A stretch of DNA of 64,000 nucleotides from Thelephora terrestris (Eukaryota > Basidiomycota > Agaricomycetes > Thelephorales > Thelephoraceae): positions 1 to 64,000 of the forward strand of contig WIUZ02000023.1 in NCBI GenBank assembly GCA_015956445.1, written 5' to 3'. Shown in pieces: positions 58,303-64,000 of this stretch; position 1 is the first letter of the stretch, and the number at the start of each line of letters is the position of its first letter. Below the pieces are notes generated by a model. The model was not told the origin of the DNA and did not search any database. It saw only the letters and a list, made by a program, of their open reading frames with translations. The position numbers and the translations under genes are program-made.

Positions 58303-59990
58303 TCACACCAGCCTGTGAGAGTTGAGCGCCAGCACTTCAGTAGTTGTATATGATGGGATCGAGGGTAGCCCGTTGTTTGCTTTCAATTGTAGAGGTTGAC
58401 TGCCGAATCTTCTGCTTGTGCCGGCGACGAGCTCTCCAACTAGGGGAAGCCTTGCTGCGTCCGCGCGGGGTTGCGTGTTAGATCGAGAAGGGCAAGAAGA
58501 GAGAGGGGAAATGTGATAAATTGCGGTATAGATGAAGGTGGGATGATGACATGAGGCCCTGGGAAGTAAGGCAAAACCGCCCCCGATTGTCACAGGCAAG
58601 GAAAAGGCAGAGCACAAGTAAATGTGGAATGAGATTCTGTACGTGTCCAAGGGAATTAGTACGCTTGCTGAAAAGGGCCGATTTAGAGGGCTCACGAACT
58701 AATGTCTTCATCGTCTCCCCGTCCGCATCCACCAGCACCTCTTTCAACTTTCGGTATTGACCTCCCGCGGCTTCAACGCGATATTGCTTCACCTGTGGGT
58801 TGTGCTGTTCGAGGTACTCCAACCCCCGACCCAACCGTTCTAGAACATAATCCAGCCACCCAATCAGATCTTCCCGGTGACCCCACATCCCGATTCCACC
58901 AAACTCCTCCCTGATCGAGGTTTCCATCTCATCGAGACCGCCGATACAAAGGTCGTCCCACTCTGACCATACGAGGAGGAAGTACGACTTGACGATTTCG
59001 AAGTCCCCGAGCCCTCGGACATAGCGAATAGTGTCCGCAGTGGTTCCCCGACTTCTTCCCGAACACACAGGCGGGAGAGATGGCCGCTTCTTCAACCACG
59101 CCCAAATCTCGATAGGAATATGCGGGCGAAGGGAGTGGATAGATGCGATCTGTAACAGCGTGTCGACCACGCTCTGACGAACCTCTTCTGTATCAGGGAC
59201 TGCCGAGGCTGCCGCAGCCCACCTGACGACCGCGTTTTCCCCATCCACCTTGTTCTCCCAGTCTATGTGTGGCGACACAATTGTGAGAAGCCAATTCAGG
59301 GAAGAAGAACTCGGTTTTCCAAATAACGCAGTGATGTATGAGCCAACGGGGTTGAAGAACCAGCAAGTCTTTGAGGCCTTCGCAGCACGGATGATTGCAG
59401 CGACCATCCCTTGCCGATCGCCTTGCTCCAGAAAAATTGCATATGGGAGCAGAGCGCAGACGGCCTCACGCTTCGAGGTAATCAGAGCACTATCATCGGC
59501 TTCAATCGCAGTCTCGAGTTTCTCGGCGATGAGGCTACATGTTTGCTCCGCTTCTGCGCTAATTCTTGGTCAGAGAGCCAATACTGATGAGAGTCAAACG
59601 TAAGCACCCCTTGTCCAAGATCGTGACGTTTGGAACCTCGCAGCGCAGATCAAATGCGATGATCTTGAGGCATTCAGCAACAGTGGATGCTGGGGGGAGT
59701 GGGTCCAGGGACAGGCAATGGAGTGCAAAACGGAGGATCCAATCGGGTACCTGTCCTCCATCTCGATATTGCATCTGGATAATCTCAGCAAGATCCGGCG
59801 CAGACATGAGGAAGTTCATAGCACTTGTATGGACATCTTCATCCACGGAGTTCTGGAGCAACCATGAGACGCATCGCAAGTCCCGCAAAGTTTCCAAATC
59901 CGTGCTCTGTTCTGGGGTGGGAGATTTGCCTGGCAATAGGCTGCGTATCCAGCGGGGTATGAGGGACCTTGGTTTTTTTGCACCCTTCAT
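58303..59990 (-). CDS. Uncharacterised Agaricomycete protein
   Basis: I do not know the function. The likely start is MKGAKKPRSLIPRWI (59990). An upstream ATG at 60104 would overlap the kinase end. It then reads TDLETLRDLRCVSWLLQNS, DEDVHTSAMNFLM and LAEIIQMQYRDGG, which resembles helical repeat proteins of Agaricomycetes. An intron (donor GG|GTGCTT, 49 bases, ending ATTAG) joins LDKG to AEAEQTCSLIAEKLE. Further parts are LITSKREAVCALLPYAIFLE, FFNPVGSYITALF, VVRWAAAASAVPDTEEVRQS, IPIEIWAWLKKRPS and FEIVKSYFLLVWSEWDDL, rich in Trp and Leu, then a helical GWLDYVLERLGRGLEYLEQH. The C-terminal exon to 58303 is less certain. The protein may be a relative of DUF6535-type orphans. Confidence 0.55.
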
Positions 59991-60025
59991 CGATTGTGGC
60001 GAAGTTAAAGGTGTCAAAAACCGGT

Positions 60026-61415
60026 TCACGGACTGTTGCTCGCAGCTGCAGAAAGCGGAAAAGTGTTTAATTTTGGCTCGATCAAGAGAGAAAATACTGG
60101 CCATTCGCGTAGAACTTTAACCACTTTTGTTATCTTGGGACGATGAACAGGGTCCTGGTGCCAACAGTAGAGCGTTATGTCCCATACTGAGTCGATTAAA
60201 CCTGGGTGACGTGGGCGACACGGCCGAACGCCTTCCAGAATCTTCGAAGTCGCGACGTAGGTTGTGAACCCGCTGAATGGGGGTTCTCCGTTAAAAACCT
60301 TGGATAAGAATCAGGTATCAGGCAAACTCCACGAGGCGCAAGGACCGACCTCTACCACAACCATGCCAAGAGCAAACACATCTGCTTCTCGTGTACATTT
60401 GTCACCTTTCTCGAGCACCTCTGGTGCGGCCCACCTCGCAGTATATCCCTGTACTTGGGTTACAAGAACTGAATTCAATTCACGAACGACCGAGGCAAAG
60501 CCGAAGTCTGTTAAACGAGCATGGTTGCTCTGGTCAACGAGAACGTTATCCTAATCAAGGGTTATCAGTGCGACGGAAATCCCCCAGGGTAAGCACCTAC
60601 CCCTTTCAGATCTCCGTGTGTGTTGTGATTTGCATGAAGATAGGCAAGGCCTTTCGCCACATCCAATAGCTTGAAAAAGAGAAGTTATCACTATAGTGGT
60701 AGTTACAGAGGTAGCACTCACGAGACCAATCCTGTCCGCGTCTGGATTTTTATTGACATAGTCCGTTAGTGTTCCATTTGGCATCCATCCTGACACGAAT
60801 TGCATGGGGTTTTGCGTAACACTAATGAAGGGAACGATGTTCGGATGTTCCAGCCTCTTCCATATGATCGCTTCCTTGTAGAATGCCTGTGTAGGATAGG
60901 GGCCTTTCAGTAGGCGCTAAAAGATGTCTATACCATGGTCCACAAACCTTCTCTATAGACTGGCGATTTTGGGCGCAACATCTCAAGTATTTGATACAAA
61001 CTTTATCGCCGTTGAGTATGCCCTCCCATACATCGGAAAAACCACCAGAGGCAACCGGCTCGTCACCAACTCTGGCGAGATCGCCGATGAGAGTGTACGA
61101 GGATGGCAGGACCGAGTGATGTCCACAGATAACTTGTAGTTTGTGTAAACATCGTCGGGAAATATCGTCAGCGGCTAGGGGGGGACTGAGGGCCTGTAGA
61201 GTACACTTTGTAAGTGGAAAGAGGCCTCAAGGAAGAGAACGTACTTTATCAAGGAAGTCCACTAGACGAGACAACTCCGATCCCCCAAGATTGATCAAAT
61301 ACTGCTCTTTATCGTCAACTTGGATTAGGCGGTAGAGGTAGCGCAAGAAATCAGGCGAAGAAGGATCGATGGAGTAGAGGCGTTGTAAGACTTGGGGGGT
61401 AGACTTGGTAGGCAT
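60026..61415 (-). CDS. TKL-like protein kinase of the Agaricomycete type
   Basis: Probable serine/threonine or tyrosine-kinase-like enzyme of a large Agaricomycete family. The N-terminus reads MPTKSTPQVLQRLYSIDPSS, DFLRYLYRLIQVDDKEQY and LSRLVDFLDKV, a typical pre-kinase helical region, then CLHKLQVICGHHSVLPSSYT. The glycine-rich loop is VASGGFSDVWEGI, and catalytic Lys is in VCIKYLR. Next AFYKEAIIWKRLEHPNIVPF, SGWMPNGTLTDYV, LLDVAKGLAYLHANHNTHGD and DLKGDNVLVDQ. DFG is present in RLTDFGFAS. APE appears as RWAAPEVL. HRD is replaced by HGD, so the arginine is lacking and the enzyme is a non-RD kinase. It ends CWHQDPVHRPKITKVVKVL and then LSAAASNSP. The upstream exon beyond 61415 is unclear. 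The gap to the next gene is only 35 bases. Confidence 0.8.
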
Positions 61416-62118
61416 CCTCGGGACTGTGAGCCTCCAATCTTTGCGTTGGCGCCGTCCTGCCAAAAACGCAAAACAGCCACATGGTCGTTCTCAGGGTCAT
61501 ATGAACGGTCCTGCGTGATGCAGGCTTGCACCAGGCGCGAACGGGATCGCAGCAAGGCAAGGCGGTATGGAGGCACCACACAACCAACGAGCGTCGGATA
61601 ATTGCCGGAGTTCAAACGTTCACGCGCAGGCCCGATACCCTCGAGCCCGGGACAATCCACCTGAACTAAACGAATACGCAGGCCAGTCGAGTAGAGTCAA
61701 TTCAGAGACATGCTCCCCTCCTCTGAACTTGGCCTGGATTTCAGCCTACTCGGGTGCTGGTGGCATCATCATATGTATACTTATTCCGCCTCAGTCGTAC
61801 CCTTGAAATCGCCCTTCCTCTAATCCCGTGGCGCACCTCCAGTACTTCGACTGAAGGGGAGAACGAATTAGAAAATCCGCAAGCTCCCCAGCCCTTTATC
61901 TTGAGGTCGTCAATATCACGACTGCAATACCTCACGGCTTTTCTTTGACACCGCGACACAGTGCAAATCAATCACGGTACACGGCCTTCATGCTCATCCG
62001 CCGCTTTCGCCTATAGATGAAGGTAAGGCTAGCGGGGTACGCGAAGGAATACCAAGGGCCCGAGTTTGCCCCGAAAATCGAAAGCAGTTGGGTCAAATCA
62101 CCCCCGTAATCCTGAAGC
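61416..62118. other. Upstream of kinase; possible 5' exon or intergenic
   Basis: A TTTTTGGCAG acceptor near 61466 on the minus strand, just before GACGGCGCC, suggests an upstream kinase exon. The minus strand also has RLALLRSRSRLVQACITQD-like text (61325-61660). I could not fix the exon. A 76-codon minus frame at 61741-61971 is unrecognised. Confidence 0.35.
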
Positions 62119-62904
62119 CTATATTTTATCCGATGCTACTTTGACGGCATATTCCTCACGGGAGGCGTTTCGCTCCCGCATCCAACTACCCAGATACTCG
62201 GGCACCAGCGCGACTTTATTCGTCTTGCTCTCGACAGGAGGTCCAACGTGTTCCCACACCGGGAATACACCCGTCCACACCTTAGAAGTGACGTCGTCGT
62301 TCTGAAGTTCCTTGCGATCGTCACCCGCCGGGCCGGTGCTTATCTTGGCACTGGCGCTGACAATAGTGATCCGGAGTACAGACGTGGCCTGCAACTCGGG
62401 TTTGCTGGGAGGGACGCGGGTGTTGTTCCAACGGTCGGGAACGAGAGCGTCTGTGATGCGGTGCATGGCCCAATTCTTCTCGTCCTCGTCGGTGACCAGA
62501 TTGGCGTACCCGTGGAGAACGGCGCTGCGGTAGTTGCAGCTATGGTTGAAAGGCGTCAGGGCGAGCTTAATCCCGTCCACCAGGGTGGCAGCTACGCAGA
62601 CGGGTAGCCCCTCAGGATGATCTTCCGTGAGTTTCGATCCTGGAAGCTTCATGAGGCGAGAGCTCGCGTGACCGTGGATGTAAAAGTCGAGAGGTTCTGT
62701 CGCTGGATCTGCGGAGGGATTTCCGAAGCTTCCAATCGCACCGAGCATGGGTAATATGGTTGGGAATGGGTCGACGGAAGGGTCTGTCGGGAGAAACGAG
62801 ACATGAACGATAGGCGCGGCGCTGAAAATGGCGTGGACGGTTCGGTCACGAAGACGACGGACGGTGCTGCGGTTATGCTTTGGGTAGGTAGAGGATTCTT
62901 CCAT
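62119..62904 (-). CDS. Flavin-nucleotide-binding / PNPOx-like protein
   Basis: A single-exon protein of 261 residues in the pyridoxamine 5'-phosphate oxidase-like, FMN-binding split-barrel fold. Such proteins in fungi bind flavin, but reactions are mostly unproven. The start MEESSTYPKHNRSTVRRLRD is typical (YP.....T..R...R). It is followed by AIFSAAPIVHVSFLP, PTILPMLGAIG, DFYIHGHASSRLMK, LPVCVAATLVDGIKLALTPF, NHSCNYRSAVLHGYANLV and VWTGVFPVWEHVGPP. The C-terminus is WMRERNASREEYAVKVASDK. The HASSR-like and NYRSA motifs match the family. It is intact and has no introns, unlike most genes here. No operon-like context exists. Confidence 0.85.
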   Translation of the reverse strand: MEESSTYPKHNRSTVRRLRDRTVHAIFSAAPIVHVSFLPTDPSVDPFPTILPMLGAIGSFGNPSADPATEPLDFYIHGHASSRLMKLPGSKLTEDHPEGLPVCVAATLVDGIKLALTPFNHSCNYRSAVLHGYANLVTDEDEKNWAMHRITDALVPDRWNNTRVPPSKPELQATSVLRITIVSASAKISTGPAGDDRKELQNDDVTSKVWTGVFPVWEHVGPPVESKTNKVALVPEYLGSWMRERNASREEYAVKVASDKI

Positions 62905-63653
62905 AGCGGTAAAGAACGAAAAGAGAGAGGGAGTGACTCATCACATAGGCTCGGAATGATATCGGTGGATGTATGCGAGTGGGTTGAATTTTTCTGCACT
63001 TATGACGAAACGAAAACATGTGAACAGCGTCACAGCGGCAGCGGGCTCTTGCATTGGCTCAGTAATGTGGCGTGTCAACTCGCCATTCCGCCTTTGAGGT
63101 TGGGCGTGGCGGTGGGAACGAGAGTGATGTGCAGATCACGGCCTTGAGTGGGTTAGTGGGCGCCATCGAACGCCAGATAACAGACCTGGTCGTATAAAGC
63201 TCACACACTTGAGATACATAAGTGCCTACAGTCGACAGCTCTAAACGCCACGGGCAAGAGAGGCCCTTCCTGCAAGCAATCCGACGATGCTCAATGGATC
63301 GTGGTCCTGAAACCGCCCCACGCGTACTTCAAAACAACCATGAGGTCGATTACACGCCCCTAGAGTGCTGGCTCCGTGGGGTGATCTAGGCTGGAATCCA
63401 GCCTCGAATTCAGAGGCGAGGAGGGCGCGATTTAGCAGGGGAAGATACCTAGGGGGACGTAGGGCGATCAACGAGTCGCGGAATTCGTCTGAGATCCAAA
63501 AGCATGAATAAGGAGGGTCAAAGGGTAGCTCTTATATTCTTCCCCATCTAGGCGGGTGGGATATGTGATGAGATTGCTGAAAGCTACGTACGGCATCGTC
63601 AACCAACGTGAGGGCCTACAGACACACAACTTGGGGATCACCTGGCGTCATTG
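62905..63653. other. Intergenic, no supported gene
   Basis: The PNPOx-like promoter side is near 62905-63000. Further on there are only weak frames such as 63241-63471 on the minus strand. Nothing recognisable was seen. Confidence 0.4.
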
Positions 63654-64000
63654 TTACGCGTGAAAGGTGCCACGAGCCATAGGCCTAGGAACAGACAGTG
63701 ATCCGGAAGGAGAAGGCCAGTACATTCCGAGTGCTTCGATAACAGCATCGGACTCTTGCTCGCAAATAACTCCCGCTTCGATGAAGTCCTTGGAGATGAC
63801 GGAAAGCCAGTATCGGCAACCTTCACCGATGGGAGCGAAAGTGTAATGGTCGCGTCTGCGGTCAACGATGATTCCAAGCAAGTCTTCCACCGTTAGGCCG
63901 GACGGAACGTTCGTCGAAGCAACGTGGATGGCATCAGCGGCGAAAGCGGAATTTTCTGATTCGGGGATGATCATGCCCGGTCGACCAGGCTCGTTTGGTA
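63654..64000 (-). CDS. DUF7770-like protein, C-terminal part, cut by right edge
   Basis: The minus strand is open from the right edge to a stop at 63654. The visible part reads RPGMIIPESENSAFAADAIH, then GLTVEDLLGIIVDRRRDHYT, FAPIGEGCRYWLSVISKDF and LGMYWPSPSGSL, ending ARGTFHA. The D.Y.F...G.GCRYW block is like the C-terminus of fungal DUF7770 proteins. Function is unknown. The start and N-terminal part lie beyond the window, and there may be introns. The call rests on one motif. Confidence 0.5.
   Translation of the reverse strand, partial: PNEPGRPGMIIPESENSAFAADAIHVASTNVPSGLTVEDLLGIIVDRRRDHYTFAPIGEGCRYWLSVISKDFIEAGVICEQESDAVIEALGMYWPSPSGSLSVPRPMARGTFHA

Overview
The window looks like nuclear DNA of an Agaricomycete (mushroom-forming basidiomycete). 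Genes are dense, on both strands, and broken by many short introns of about 48-65 bases. Intergenic gaps are a few hundred bases. Several protein families are ones known mainly from Agaricomycetes, such as Agaricomycete-type BTB proteins, a TKL-like kinase and a DUF7770-like protein. About 32 genes can be supported. No rRNA gene, convincing tRNA gene, CRISPR array or intact transposon was seen. All gene models were made by eye from translation and splice sites, so exon edges are predictions.

Left part (1-46 kb) is mostly conserved housekeeping. In order: xylulokinase; methylenetetrahydrofolate reductase; tRNA pseudouridine synthase Pus1; RNA polymerase II subunit Rpb4; an R3H-SUZ RNA-binding protein; a vacuolar-type amino acid transporter; Enhancer of polycomb (NuA4); a METTL13/EEF1AKMT4-like methyltransferase; the complex I assembly methyltransferase NDUFAF7; a large Ufd4/TRIP12 HECT ubiquitin ligase; a DUF1399 glycine-rich domain protein with a Gly/Cys repeat tail; an Efm7-like methyltransferase; an unknown gene divergent from peroxin Pex7; Pex7; a CsbD-like stress protein; dolichyldiphosphatase Cax4; a disordered orphan; pantoate-beta-alanine ligase; an Rpp40-like RNase P/MRP subunit; a multi-pass membrane orphan; replication factor C subunit Rfc3; and ubiquitin-S27a.

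Right part (46-64 kb) is more lineage-specific. Its main feature is three head-to-tail paralogs (46.3-54.1 kb) of a long BTB protein. Each copy appears to carry two complete BTB plus BACK-like units in tandem, each with an acidic linker, and then a cysteine-pair (zinc-ribbon-like) tail. This is the most interesting structure in the window. Beyond it lie a DnaJ protein and the TFIIH kinase Kin28/Cdk7 (divergent pair), an Agaricomycete orphan packed against a TKL-like kinase, a flavin-nucleotide-binding protein, and a DUF7770-like gene cut by the right edge.

Separate small signals include three introns best explained as GC-AG introns (RPB4, CAX4, R3H-SUZ gene), several compact divergent promoters, and a hairpin/tRNA-T-arm-like patch near 2.55 kb.
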